In this document: one piece after another, positions 46,485 through 56,488 of the stretch | How positions within the stretch are numbered: the first letter of the stretch is position 1 | How the letters are laid out: the number at the start of each line of letters is the position of its first letter | DNA from: Ornithinibacillus caprae | GTDB lineage: Bacteria; Bacillota; Bacilli; Bacillales; Amphibacillaceae | Assembly (NCBI RefSeq): GCF_009728145.1 | Contig: NZ_WOCA01000010.1 | Span: 1-64,000, forward strand | Direction: 5' to 3' | DNA length: 64,000 nt | The notes under the pieces: generated by a model | Database searches by the model: none | What the model was told of the DNA's origin: nothing | What the model saw: only the letters and a program-made list of their open reading frames with translations | Translations under genes and position numbers: made by a program

Positions 46485-47543
46485 CTAGTCTATGGCTGTA
46501 TGTTTTTTTATTGCTGGCAGAATTTCTGTTCCAATTAATTCAATATTCTTCTTTAATTTGTCAAACGAAACACCACCAAAATCCATTTGGGCAATATAAC
46601 GCTGGTGCCCAAACTGTTCATGTTGATAAAGTATTTTTTCAATAATCTGCTGTGGACTACCTATATTCATTACATCACGAGGGTCTGCTCCTTGTGCAAA
46701 ATGCTGCTTTGGAAACCCACGTCCGTTTGTAAGCTTCATTCCTTCGTTAATATAAGGATATGTTTCGCGCTGTGCCTGTTGAGTCGTTTCTGCAGCATAG
46801 AAAAAACCTGCTGTCGAAACAGGGAATTCCGCTGGATCAAACCCACGCTGTCTTAAGGCTTCTCGGTACGCATCAATGGAACGTTTAAACACCGAAACTG
46901 GTCCACCTAAGTGAGCTAGATACATTGGAACACCAGCATACCCCGCTTTGATCGCAGAAGCAGGTGTCCCTCCAACTGCACGCCAGATAGGTAATGAACC
47001 ATTTTTCGGGCGTGGTAGAACTTTGGCATTATTTAATGGAGCTCGATATTGTCCACTCCAATTAATAACTTCTTCTTCGTTTATTTTTAAGAGCAAGTCA
47101 AACTTTTCTTCGAATAATTCTTCGTAATCGTGAACATCATAGCCTAGTAAATCAAACAACCCTATTCTAGATGCACGTCCTGCAACTATTTCCGCTCGTC
47201 CGTTAGATATTAAGTCAATCGTAGCAAAATCTTCATAAACACGAACAGGATCTGAAGTGCTTATAATGGTTGATGAACTGGAAACTTTTATTTTTTCAGT
47301 CGCCTGTGCAATTGCTGCTAGTACGACACTATGTGCCTGAGTTGTAAAATAATCCTGGTGGCTTTCTCCAACACTAAAAAAATCAATTCCTGCTTGCTCT
47401 GCTAACTGAGCTAACTCAATAATTTCCTTTAAACGCTGCTGCGCAGAAATACGCTCCCCTGTATTTGGGTCAGGTATATGATCTCCTAATGTATAAAGTC
47501 CAAATTCAAGACCTTTACTCGGATCAATACGGTATTTTTCCAT
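46485..47543 (-). CDS. LLM-class flavin-dependent monooxygenase
   Basis: 352 residues of the bacterial luciferase-like TIM-barrel family: FGLYTLGDHIPDP at the start, AEQAGIDFFSVGESH, LISNGRAEIVAGRASR and LPIWRAVGGTPASAIKAGYAG. Members use reduced FMN and oxygen to oxidise sulfonates, nitriloacetate-like or other organic compounds; the substrate cannot be read here. It forms an operon with the FMN reductase and is divergent from an HxlR regulator. Confidence 0.88.
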   Translation of the reverse strand: MEKYRIDPSKGLEFGLYTLGDHIPDPNTGERISAQQRLKEIIELAQLAEQAGIDFFSVGESHQDYFTTQAHSVVLAAIAQATEKIKVSSSSTIISTSDPVRVYEDFATIDLISNGRAEIVAGRASRIGLFDLLGYDVHDYEELFEEKFDLLLKINEEEVINWSGQYRAPLNNAKVLPRPKNGSLPIWRAVGGTPASAIKAGYAGVPMYLAHLGGPVSVFKRSIDAYREALRQRGFDPAEFPVSTAGFFYAAETTQQAQRETYPYINEGMKLTNGRGFPKQHFAQGADPRDVMNIGSPQQIIEKILYQHEQFGHQRYIAQMDFGGVSFDKLKKNIELIGTEILPAIKKHTAID

Positions 47544-47667
47544 AACGATTTACACCCTTCTTTCTAAAATATAACTATTAATTTATATCATTATTATTTA
47601 CTTTTTCATGTGTAATGCTATTATAGAACATAATAATAAATCACATAAGTACGCACTTTTATGAACC

Positions 47668-47689
47668 ATAGTATACAAAAAGATACTAT
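47668..47689 (+). promoter_or_regulatory. HxlR operator candidate
   Basis: ATAGTAT at 47668-47674 and ATACTAT at 47683-47689 form a spaced inverted repeat directly before the ribosome binding site of the HxlR gene. Confidence 0.5.
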
Positions 47690-47702
47690 AGGAGGGAATA
47701 CA

Positions 47703-48056
47703 ATGAAAATAGAGCCGGAATTATGCCGTGTAGAGGATGCCTTAGGAATATTAGTAGGCAAATGGAAACCAATTATTTTACTTCATTTATTAAAGGAGGG
47801 CACGCAGCGATTTAGTGAATTAAAAAGGAGTATGCCCGGAATTACCCAGAAAATGCTAACCAAACAATTACGAGAATTAGAAAGCGAGGATATTATTGAA
47901 CGAGTAGTATATCCTCAAGTTCCCCCAAAGGTAGAATACTCCATTACAGAATATGGTCGTAGCCTGCAACCCATCTTAGAAATGATGCATGAGTGGGGAA
48001 CAAAACATACATTACACAAAATGGAAAAATTGAAAAACAAAGAGAACACTCTTTAA
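47703..48056 (+). CDS. HxlR family regulator
   Basis: 117 residues from the ATG at 47703, 5 nt after GGAGGG. The winged HTH is typical: [47 protein letters not shown] and the wing [15 protein letters not shown]. Cys at residue 8 (ELCRVEDAL) is the conserved position that senses electrophiles or oxidants in YodB and HypR relatives. It is divergent from the flavin monooxygenase operon, its likely target. Confidence 0.88.
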   Translation: MKIEPELCRVEDALGILVGKWKPIILLHLLKEGTQRFSELKRSMPGITQKMLTKQLRELESEDIIERVVYPQVPPKVEYSITEYGRSLQPILEMMHEWGTKHTLHKMEKLKNKENTL

Positions 48057-48198
48057 TATTTGCCTAGAATAAGAGGATAATAACAATAACACTAAAAAAA
48101 CACTTTTTTCATAAATCTTCAGTTTTTTACAACACTCGATATAAATAGTGTATACTAGTCATATAGGAACGTACGTTTCAGAAAAAAGGGGGAGAATA

Positions 48199-48339
48199 AT
48201 GAAGAAAGCGCTTTTAGTTATTGATGTTCAAAATGACATGTTTCAAGAAGAAAATGCAGTACACAATGGAGAAAGATTGCTGCAAAATCTAAAAGATTTA
48301 ATAGCTCAAGCACGTTCTAGTCAGACACCAGTAGCTTAA
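48199..48339 (+). pseudogene. Isochorismatase-family hydrolase, 5' fragment
   Basis: GGGGGAGAAT precedes an ATG and the product begins KKALLVIDVQNDMFQ, the start of isochorismatase-like cysteine hydrolases with the catalytic aspartate in VIDVQ. After ARSSQTPVA the frame meets TAA and the sequence changes to recombinase coding. The 3' end of the same family lies at 58682-58846 in the same direction. About 80 middle codons are missing. Confidence 0.85.
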
Positions 48340-49154
48340 CGGAAAATAGCATAAAATCCTATGAGAATCTATTTAATGTATTTGGTGACTGGGTTAAAGA
48401 ACAAGGAATTGAGCATACACAAGATTTATCTACTCAAGTGATAAAGTCGTTCTTACGAGAATTTATGGAAAAAGGGAATAAACCCAAGACCATTAACTCT
48501 AAAATAAAGTTGTTACGAGCATGGACTAGGTGGATGCTTGAGGAAGAGATAATTGACAAGGATATTTGTAAAGGTAATAAACTTGTACGTGAGGAAGACA
48601 TTCAACTGGCACTTAGACATTTAAGAAGAAAGAAACGTCGTGAAGATAGTTTTTATTTTATTCGAAACTACACTATTATGATGACTCTTATTGGTACTGG
48701 ATTAAGGATAAATGAGTTAGTTAGTCTAGATTGGAATGATATAGATTTCACTGTAACAATCAGGAAAAGTAAGAGCCGAAAGCAAGGGTCAGTTCCTCTT
48801 TCAGAAACACTAGCTAAAGAGTTAAGTTCTTGGAAAGAATATGTCGATAACAAATATAATGAAAAGCCTACTGCTGTATTTGTTAATCGTATGGGACAAA
48901 GGCTTACTAAGAATGGTGTACAGTTATTTATTAAGCGATTAAAGCGGGATTTAGGGATTGAAGGAGACTTTTCTCCCCATGCTATGAGAAATGTGTTTAT
49001 TAAACGCATATTGATGAATAAAGCTAATCTAAGAGAAATACAGTTATTAGCGAGACATTCAAAGATTGATGTTACTAGGCAATATATTGGCTATTTTCAG
49101 TATGAGTTGAAAAAAGTATTGGATGAACATGACCCACTAAGAGGGTTAGTTTAG
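48321..49154 (+). pseudogene. Tyrosine recombinase, 5'-truncated
   Basis: The open frame begins at 48321 with no good start; the first usable codon is a GTG at 48438. Coding similarity (LTENSIKSYENLFNVFGDWV) begins right at the joint with the isochorismatase fragment, so the first 20-30 residues are lost. The catalytic domain is whole: Arg in TGLRINELVSLDW, Lys in SKSRKQG, HxxR in SPHAMRNVF, His in LLARHSKID and Tyr in TRQYIGY. It is the probable integrase of the island, likely no longer fully functional. Confidence 0.8.
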
Positions 49155-49213
49155 ATATACCTTTTATCGAAAAAGTAGGGTTGTAGTAGTTATTGCGGTG
49201 GAAAAACCTAAAA

Positions 49214-49246
49214 AACTGACTTCCTTATTATTAAAGGAAGTCAGTT
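49214..49246 (-). terminator. Terminator of the SEC-C gene
   Basis: AACTGACTTCCTT at 49214-49226 pairs perfectly with 49234-49246, with a T-run on the leftward strand. The stop codon of the SEC-C gene begins inside it. Confidence 0.8.
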
Positions 49247-50501
49247 ACCTACCACAACACCTTTTATATTTCTTCCCGCTATCACAAGGACACATATCAT
49301 TTCGACCAATCTTCTTAGTAGAAGGTTTTATTCTACTAGATTTTTCAAAAGGATTTTTACGTATTATATAATCCTTGAATGCAATCCTGTTAGAATGTTC
49401 ACTTAACATCAGGAGTTGTTGTGGTTCTTCAACTAAGTTAGAAAAATAAGGTTTAACTGCAAAAGGTAATTTTAAATATTCTATAAGTTCCATAGAACTA
49501 GGCTTTTCATTATATAAACTTTCAACGTTGATTACGGTATGTTCCTCACCATGAACTTCAATTTGCTCAAAATTAGGGTCTAGGAAAAATCTCATAAAAA
49601 CTGACGTATCAGTTATATAAACATCCCCTTCAGTTCTTCCAGTGAAGTCGAAAATATCAGTACAGACTATCTTTATAATATCATCTTTGGTAGGTGAGCT
49701 TGTAGGTAATTTAATATCCATGTATTTTTGTACCTTTTCGGGTTGATTAATTAGTATTTTTTCTCTTCTATTGACTTGTTCAACCCCATTTAAGATTTCT
49801 CTTTCTTTTTCATGGATTTCATATTCTGAATAGGGACGAGTTAGACATTTCATTTCAATTAACAATATTTTGTCACCCATAACACCTATCATGTCATATT
49901 CTACTTGTTTTTGGTCGTAAGCTATAAACTTAACCTTTGTGTTATTAACCTTAAAAAATGGAGCAAAATTCATAATTGAAATTAATTTATTCTCTAAATT
50001 AGTTCCTTTAGATGAAAGTTGTATCTTAAAAGCGTTTAAATGTTTTTCTACTATTCTTTCTAAATTCATTTGTTCTATTAGATGAGGACAAAACACAACC
50101 TGATTATCACCAACGTAAATAAGCGGTTGGGAGAAAATGTCTAAGCTTTTCTTCATAAACTTAGGCTTAAATATAAATAACTCAATTAACTCATTTGCCT
50201 TTTCTATTTCAATATCATAATTTTTAATAAACCCCTCAACAAAGTAATTAATATCAAAAACAGGAGTTAAGAAAGAAAAATCAGAGTCGTTAAAATAACG
50301 AGAAGAGTTATTGCTATAGGCAAACCCTATGGATAATAGATAACTAAAACAATTATACAAGTTGGATAGAGAAATAGTCTTGGAGTGACCAATTCTTATT
50401 GTTAGAAATCTATCTCCTAATTTATCTTTCATTTTCTCAATAGACGAGTTTATCCTTGGTTTAAAGATTTGATAACATAAATTAAGTAACTTAGAGTCCA
50501 C
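49245..50501 (-). CDS. SEC-C protein with PD-(D/E)xK-like nuclease core; 3' part of a split gene
   Basis: 418 residues from the GTG at 50501. The C-terminus is a SEC-C zinc motif (NDMCPCDSGKKYKRCCGR). In the middle, VEYDMIGVMGDKILLIEMKCL has the Asp and E-x-K pattern of restriction-like nucleases. The frame stays open upstream for another 47 codons to a single TAA at 50643-50645, with no start codon, and is in register with the gene before it. The GTG has no clear ribosome binding site. This is therefore probably the second part of one protein of about 730 residues. Confidence 0.7.
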   Translation of the reverse strand: MDSKLLNLCYQIFKPRINSSIEKMKDKLGDRFLTIRIGHSKTISLSNLYNCFSYLLSIGFAYSNNSSRYFNDSDFSFLTPVFDINYFVEGFIKNYDIEIEKANELIELFIFKPKFMKKSLDIFSQPLIYVGDNQVVFCPHLIEQMNLERIVEKHLNAFKIQLSSKGTNLENKLISIMNFAPFFKVNNTKVKFIAYDQKQVEYDMIGVMGDKILLIEMKCLTRPYSEYEIHEKEREILNGVEQVNRREKILINQPEKVQKYMDIKLPTSSPTKDDIIKIVCTDIFDFTGRTEGDVYITDTSVFMRFFLDPNFEQIEVHGEEHTVINVESLYNEKPSSMELIEYLKLPFAVKPYFSNLVEEPQQLLMLSEHSNRIAFKDYIIRKNPFEKSSRIKPSTKKIGRNDMCPCDSGKKYKRCCGR

Positions 50502-50642
50502 GCTAAATACTTCTTCAGGTTTATTGACCGAGAACTTGATGTTATTTTGAACCTCTTCTACAGCTGTGTTGGCAATTTTAAAATCGAGATTAGTTATAAA
50601 ATCTAAAAATTCCTTATACCTGTACCTTAGAATGGCAGCTTT

Positions 50643-51434
50643 TTAAAGTTTAAAATTGTAATCATTTCTTGGTACATAGTAAAAAACGTTACCACCTTGG
50701 GATTTATAACGTAAAAAATTCCAATCCCTATACTTTATCTTTTCCCACAAAATATCGAGCGTTTGCTTATGAGAGGTTAAATGCATAATCATTTCTAAAC
50801 TCGGAATAAGATAAGGTGATACATCAGAGTATGTATTGTGTAATTGCCCATCAATTTTCCCTTTTGAATTATAATGAAGCAATCTAATTAAAGTATCAAA
50901 TAAATCAATAATCGCTTCAAGATTATCACTAACTGAGTGTTTTTTACCATCCTCCGTTACTACCTCTTCTAAGCCTGTAAGGTATTTTTTTTGATTCATT
51001 TTGTCTTTAAGATTTCTGTGTGCATACATAGCTTGACTCTCTATAAATGTACAATACATCTGGACTTGCTTTTTAAATGGAATTTCCAAAAATTCGTTTT
51101 TTAATAGTAATTCGTTATTTTCTTTTATAGCTTGATAGATAATATTAATCGAATTTATCAAACTTGTAGATTCTTTAACGAAATTATTATATTTCTCTTC
51201 CATGCTATTTTCTTCTATAACCTTAAATGCAGTAATAAACACCCTATTCATAAACTGAATATCTTTTTCCTTAACTCCTAAGGTAATCGGTTCAAATAAT
51301 ACTTCACTGAGGAGTATGTTTCTAATGAAAGATTCACTATCTTCAAGGTATAATAACATTAACTGTTGTACAGATTTTGTTAAATCGTGTTTTATTAGAT
51401 TAGTTTTCAAAGATTCATAACTCGTTTCCAACAC
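50643..51434 (-). CDS. Helical protein, probable N-terminal part of the SEC-C gene
   Basis: 263 residues from a GTG at 51434 behind AGAAGGTG. It is almost wholly helical, without membrane segments or a motif I recognise. It ends RNDYNFKL at TAA, after which the same frame continues KAAILRYRYKEFLDF into the SEC-C gene. It diverges from the AlbA_2 gene by 80 nt, which holds a palindrome. A role in phage defence is inferred only from context. Confidence 0.65.
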   Translation of the reverse strand: MLETSYESLKTNLIKHDLTKSVQQLMLLYLEDSESFIRNILLSEVLFEPITLGVKEKDIQFMNRVFITAFKVIEENSMEEKYNNFVKESTSLINSINIIYQAIKENNELLLKNEFLEIPFKKQVQMYCTFIESQAMYAHRNLKDKMNQKKYLTGLEEVVTEDGKKHSVSDNLEAIIDLFDTLIRLLHYNSKGKIDGQLHNTYSDVSPYLIPSLEMIMHLTSHKQTLDILWEKIKYRDWNFLRYKSQGGNVFYYVPRNDYNFKL

Positions 51435-51461
51435 GTTACACCTTCTTCATAATATGGTGTA

Positions 51462-51472
51462 GCTATTATAGC
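51462..51472. promoter_or_regulatory. Palindrome between the divergent AlbA_2 and SEC-C genes
   Basis: GCTATTATAGC is symmetric about its central T and is centred in the 80-nt gap, where it could act on both promoters. Confidence 0.4.
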
Positions 51473-51514
51473 ATACTAAAATCTAATAATTACCAATTAA
51501 GGGGGTATAGAGAT

Positions 51515-52810
51515 ATGGAAGTTAGCAAAGCAAAGTTCTTGGAACTAGTACAGAGTGGACGAGAAGATAACTGTTGGGATTTTAAAAAAGAGATGTCAAT
51601 AAAGCCAAAAGAAAAATTTAATGAATTGATAAAAGATATTCTGGCTTTCTCTAATTCAAAGGGTGGGTATTTATTATTAGGCGTCGATAACAATGGCAAT
51701 CTAACAGGAGTGGAAGAAGAGTTAGATGAAGCTAATTTAGGAGGTAAAATAGAATCTATATTGGGTTATGCTATTGATATTAAGTTATTATATTTTAATC
51801 ATAACATTGATGATAACGAGATGAAACTGGGCATATTATCTATTCCAAAATCAGAGAAAATTCGAGTGTCACCTAAATCTTTAAATGGGAATAAGGGGAT
51901 AATAGTAAGAGAAAATGCAATATATGTAAGGAGAAATACTAGAAGTGTAGAAGCTAACAGTGAAGACCTTGAAACAATAAAAAGTAAGATTAACTTAAAA
52001 GGAAGTTATAGATTTAAAGAACATGATTTACAAGTTATTAAGCGGAACCAAAGGCATTATGTTGGTATGCATAAGATTTTAGTTGACTATTTTAGGGACA
52101 ATTTTTCGTTTAACTCGAATACATATTCTATGAAGCTAAATGAAATATTTAACTTCATTCCCTCTAAGTATAATAAACTTGAATTTGCGAGGATAGTGGG
52201 TATTGAGGAGACGAAAATAGATGACCATTTTGAAGGAAAATCATTTCCAACTTTAGAACAACTTTTACGTATAACGTTAATGTTTGATTTACCAAATGAT
52301 TTTTTCTTTAGACCAACTATTTATTTAAGATATCCTATTTGGCAAAACCCATTGGTTAATTTCTCCATTGTAGATAAGGTAGATAATAAAGATTATCTTT
52401 TAAATATTAATGAAAAAGATTTTTTCTCGGATTACTTTAAGACCCTAGCAAAAGAAACTATTATTTTTACCAGATTTATTAGGAGGGACAGACCAAAAAG
52501 AGAAGAAATTTCATTAAAAGGTACCTTTGAACCTAGAGGAGAAAGAATTTTATTTAAGTTACTCGAAGACCTATCCGACGAAAAATTTGAAGAATACAGA
52601 GAACAGTTAAGTACTCAATTCTACAAAATTCTTGAAATGGTTCACGATGAAAATCACATTGATGCTCCTGAAGAGTTTCTTTATCATCTTATAGGTTTAG
52701 ATAAATCACTCTTATGTAGGATAATTAACGAATCCACCAAAGAAATTAAAATAAATAAGGACTCTTATCACTTTTACTTTAATTTTATCGAAGAAATAAA
52801 AGGTTACTAG
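51515..52810 (+). CDS. Schlafen-type AlbA_2 domain protein
   Basis: 431 residues. Residues about 8-150 form the AlbA_2 (Schlafen core-like) domain: CWDFKKEM, DILAFSNSKGGYLLLGVDNNG and a GIIVRENAIYVRRNTRS end. Then comes a segment like an HTH (LEFARIVGIEETKIDDHFEGK, about 225-250) and a helical C-terminal half without recognised motifs. No AAA ATPase or HATPase extension follows, unlike many AlbA_2 proteins. AAGGGGGT precedes the ATG. It diverges from the split SEC-C gene, and the two may form one system. Confidence 0.75.
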   Translation: MEVSKAKFLELVQSGREDNCWDFKKEMSIKPKEKFNELIKDILAFSNSKGGYLLLGVDNNGNLTGVEEELDEANLGGKIESILGYAIDIKLLYFNHNIDDNEMKLGILSIPKSEKIRVSPKSLNGNKGIIVRENAIYVRRNTRSVEANSEDLETIKSKINLKGSYRFKEHDLQVIKRNQRHYVGMHKILVDYFRDNFSFNSNTYSMKLNEIFNFIPSKYNKLEFARIVGIEETKIDDHFEGKSFPTLEQLLRITLMFDLPNDFFFRPTIYLRYPIWQNPLVNFSIVDKVDNKDYLLNINEKDFFSDYFKTLAKETIIFTRFIRRDRPKREEISLKGTFEPRGERILFKLLEDLSDEKFEEYREQLSTQFYKILEMVHDENHIDAPEEFLYHLIGLDKSLLCRIINESTKEIKINKDSYHFYFNFIEEIKGY

Positions 52811-53176
52811 AAGTAATAAACAGCAAAGTATTTTAAAAAAGAAACCTTCTTTCTGGATAGACCACATAACAGTGTGTACTGCTGTCTAGAGGAGGGATAG
52901 TTTACATACTTAAGCTTCCCAGCAACTCCCCAAAAGTTATTAATACATTATCCTAGAAAACCTATAGTGTTTTTCAACGAGCTGAACACACACTAAATAA
53001 AACAATTATTCTATTTAAAGTTAAATAGATTAACGATAAAAATAGTAATATTGTACCAGATGTCATAATTTTAGTGGTAAAGTAGCTATAGCGTTTCTTT
53101 TAGGTGATATTACAGGAGCTATTGTTGGTTAGTAATTCCAAACGCAACATAATATAAATAGAAAAGAGGCTAACAT
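52811..53176. other. Gene-free stretch in the island
   Basis: About 366 nt of AT-rich sequence. A short frame near 53060-53135 ends LLGDITGAIVG but has no start signal and looks like a remnant. No clear promoter or hairpin. Confidence 0.4.
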
Positions 53177-54232
53177 GTGAAGGATTCAAAACAAATAGAT
53201 AGAGTTTCAAGGTTAGGAGTAACTCTAACAATTCTAGGTGTTATATGGTACGTCCTTTTAAAGGCTTTAGACCTTTTATTAACCATTTTTTCGCAAAAGT
53301 TATATCTTAATAGTATTTATAGTTCAGAACACTTTATTGCGTTAGTCTTTGTTTGTGTGTTTGTATCAATCTTAGTAAGTGGAGTAAAGTATGTTTACTC
53401 TGAATTAAAGACCTTAAAGCAGTTTGACGATGAATCTTTATTTTTAGAAGCAAAAAAAGTAGCAAACAACAATTTTAACGATATATTTGTCATGTTGAAA
53501 GTTAACCTTACTTTAATCATTCTTTCAATTGTTTTTGTGATTATCTTGGAAACAACCCTTTTTAATTCTAATGTATTCTTAAAAGGTGTTTATGTCACTT
53601 TTGTTATAGCAATTATTATTCTTTTAATTATTAGAGATACCAGAAGAAATTTCATTGCATTTTCTAAGAAATTATACAGCTTTGTAAAATTAAGAATGAA
53701 ACAGCTTAGTTCTTGGTTTTATATCTTATTTTTATTAATTATACTGGCATTTAGTTCAACCGTTCTATCTTCTAATTATGGACAAACAATAGAGGTTAAT
53801 TTTCAAGATGAAAGTAGCCTACCTATTGATATAGAATTTACAAATTTTGAAATAGAAAATATAAAAATTTACCTTTTCGAATTAAAAGGTGATAATGGGG
53901 TTCTAATTAATGATATTACAATCCCTAGAAAGGACTTCTATGAAAGCTCTTATAGTGTACTTGAGACATCATCAAAGCATCTATTGAGTAGTAATGAAGA
54001 CAAAGAGGCAATAGCATCCTTTGATTTCAGAAAACAACAAACTGTTTTAAGAAAAAGATTCGAACTAATAAATTATATTAGCTCACCTTTATATGACGGG
54101 AAATATCGAATTAAAATAGTGGTAGAGAACAAATATAACCTCGACTCAAAAAAATTCGAATTAGTAAATGACTTTCTCGTGGAAGGAAATAAATCTATAT
54201 TTAATAAAAATGAGTTTGTCATAGAATTATAA
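53177..54232 (+). CDS. Five-helix membrane protein with extracytoplasmic beta-rich domain, unknown
   Basis: 351 residues from a GTG at 53177, seven bases after AGAGG; the ATG two bases earlier is followed at once by a stop. Hydrophobic helices lie at about 14-38, 53-72, 107-126, 134-152 and 179-197. The last 150 residues are beta-rich and probably outside the cell (TIEVNFQDESSLPIDIEFTN on). No family recognised. As a lone membrane gene among defence-like genes, it could be an effector, but that is a guess. Confidence 0.6.
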   Translation: MKDSKQIDRVSRLGVTLTILGVIWYVLLKALDLLLTIFSQKLYLNSIYSSEHFIALVFVCVFVSILVSGVKYVYSELKTLKQFDDESLFLEAKKVANNNFNDIFVMLKVNLTLIILSIVFVIILETTLFNSNVFLKGVYVTFVIAIIILLIIRDTRRNFIAFSKKLYSFVKLRMKQLSSWFYILFLLIILAFSSTVLSSNYGQTIEVNFQDESSLPIDIEFTNFEIENIKIYLFELKGDNGVLINDITIPRKDFYESSYSVLETSSKHLLSSNEDKEAIASFDFRKQQTVLRKRFELINYISSPLYDGKYRIKIVVENKYNLDSKKFELVNDFLVEGNKSIFNKNEFVIEL

Positions 54233-54435
54233 CATTATTGAGTTAAGTCCTGGCTAGCTCAAACTTGCTCTAATTCTTTAATTCGTTAACTAAATTTAAA
54301 GCAATCCCAACCAGATTCCCCTTGTATTGTAATAATAGATTATAAACTATTAAAATCTTTGATTATAGAGAATAATAAAAAGGGTTCTTAGTTCAGTACT
54401 TACTGCCGCGGACACGCTTCGCTTTGTCCTTGTCT

Positions 54436-54463
54436 ACGAGTTGAAAGCAAGCTTTCAACTCGT
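54436..54463. terminator. Perfect 13-bp hairpin inside the island
   Basis: ACGAGTTGAAAGC at 54436-54448 pairs with GCTTTCAACTCGT at 54451-54463 around two A, and a T-rich stretch follows. It is probably a terminator, though 200 nt past the nearest rightward gene. Confidence 0.6.
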
Positions 54464-54578
54464 CTATTTTTATTTCATAATTATTGATTTAAATCACTCT
54501 TCTCTTAAGAGATTTTTCAAAAACACCTTGATTTTATTGGGTTTTCAACACCCTCTTAGGCAACTGTTTTTCCTAGAA

Positions 54579-55862
54579 TCACAAATGCCAGTCGCTAGGT
54601 GGTTCCGTAATGATTGCTTCTTTTGGAGCCTCTTCAAATACATCACTATTTAAGTATTGATTCAATAAACCTCTCATCCTACTGCTTGGTATATAGATTC
54701 TAATAGATAATTCATTTCGTATTCTACTTCTCCATACCCATTGAATTAACTCTGACAGAGCCCATGTATCTTGATCGATTTCATCCCCATACTGTTCGAA
54801 GAATTTCTTTTCGATAGGATTAAGAAACCTATTTACTAAATATGCTAGACACTCCCTATGACTATAATCATTTGTTGCACGTGAAGTCATGGGAACAAAT
54901 CCTCCCACAAAACCCTTTGGAGACACTTTTTTCTATATTTTTTCTTTATCACCTTTCACAGTAGTCCACATAACATTGTTAACTTTCTCACCACAAATGT
55001 TACCTAAGTGATTTCTAGCATTATTTCTAAGCTTTATTATTAAATCCTTATTCTTAGTTTTATCAAACCAACTTTTAGACAATGCAAAAGTATTATCACC
55101 TATTTTATTCAGACTTCCACCATAAATATCTATTTTCTTTAACCTTTTCTTTGTTATAAGGTTTCCTATCCTTATATGGAATTAGGTAAAATCTCTTATT
55201 TTCACTAATAACAGATAGATACCTATATTTAATTCCGTGCAAGTCATAGTAAGCTTTTTGTATTTGCCCCTTGAATAGATACGTCAATATAAAGGTATTT
55301 TGAAATGATGAAAAAACCTCACACGGGAAATTCCAAATGAGTGCTGAATTATCACAGTACATGAAATTGTTAGTTAAAGCCTTTTGCTTTATCCATAATC
55401 TTTTTTTGACTCGTTCCATTTTATATATTTTAAACCAGTTTCTTTTTCATCTATTTAAATAGCTTCCGCTTCTAGCAGAAGAGTTAAATCACTTTTTCTT
55501 AATGGAACTTGTACAATAATATTTAATACTTCATCAAATATTAGAGTATAATTATTCACCCTTATCAACTCCAGGGTTTCAGCAGTTGCCATTTGAAACA
55601 ATGCATGAGTTGTGCAAATATCTTTTCCTTCCCCTAATAACTTATGGACGTCGTCTAATTTGGTTTCTCCATTCCTTGCTAAGGGCTCAAAGGATTCTCT
55701 AGATGTAACGGAGTGCTTAACCCTCTTTACTTCTTCCAAGAAGGGTGTCACATATATGAATTGATGTGTGTCTCTATCCATTTCACTCACTCATTATTGT
55801 ATTGCCCAAGATGTTTTTCCATATCCACAGGGCACGTCTACTACATTGATTGTTGAATTCAT
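54579..55862 (-). pseudogene. DEAD-box helicase of phage/plasmid type, multiply broken
   Basis: Pieces of one gene follow each other leftward. ATG at 55862 opens NSTINVVDVPCGYGKTSWAIQ (Walker A), then a frameshift and stop. The next frame (55455-55790) holds MDRDTHQFIYVTPFLEEV, ICTTHALFQMA and LIFDEVLN (a DEAx-like Walker B). A third (55105-55419) is of uncertain fit, and a fourth (54579-54926) carries the C-terminal LSELIQWVWRS and IYIPSSRMRGLL. Such helicases occur in phages and plasmids of Bacilli. At least three disruptions make it non-functional. Confidence 0.75.
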
Positions 55863-56488
55863 ATTAGCATTTCTCCCTAAAAATATATTTTTTCTTTAAC
55901 TCGTAAGAAATTACATTCTACTGTTGTTTAACTATCGACTTAGATGTTCCTTAGATAATCCTATACTGCTAGGAATGAATGTATAGAAGAACTATGTTTA
56001 ACACATACTTAGTGCTTAGTAACATTATCATTCAATATTTATCCCACTTTTTTTACGTTTAAGTGATGTAATAACATAAAAAAAACCTAACAAAAGATTA
56101 GGAGTTAAAAATTCGACCTTCATAAATAAAATGCATTAAGGTAAATATAATACATTGTTTTAGCTAAATCATTATTGAGAAGAAAATATGGCTTTGTTAT
56201 ATACTCTATTTAGAATTGTAATTTGTGTGCAAATTTTCAAGAAAATGACATTTGATTAATTCGTATCGTAGAATTCCGCTTACGGATTTATGATTATAAG
56301 TGCTTACACGGAGCACAATCTGAGTAAAAGTAAAAATTCCTTTAAACCATCCCCTAGTTAGGTTAATTTACTTCTTATTAACTATTAAAAAGTAAAAAGA
56401 CTACATTACTTTCTGTTATGTAGTCTTTTTAGGGAAAATTTATTCTTATATTAATACTAAACTGAGGTACCTTGTAACCCTTACCTTC
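55863..56488. other. Gene-free stretch between helicase remnant and RT gene
   Basis: About 626 nt. It holds the RT terminator at 56394-56430 and two small hairpins (ATTCCG-CTTA-CGGAT near 56274-56289 and GTGC-GCAC near 56302-56318). No open frame with a start signal. Confidence 0.4.
56394..56430 (-). terminator. Terminator of the reverse transcriptase gene
   Basis: AAAAAGACTACAT at 56394-56406 pairs perfectly with ATGTAGTCTTTTT at 56418-56430. Confidence 0.85.
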
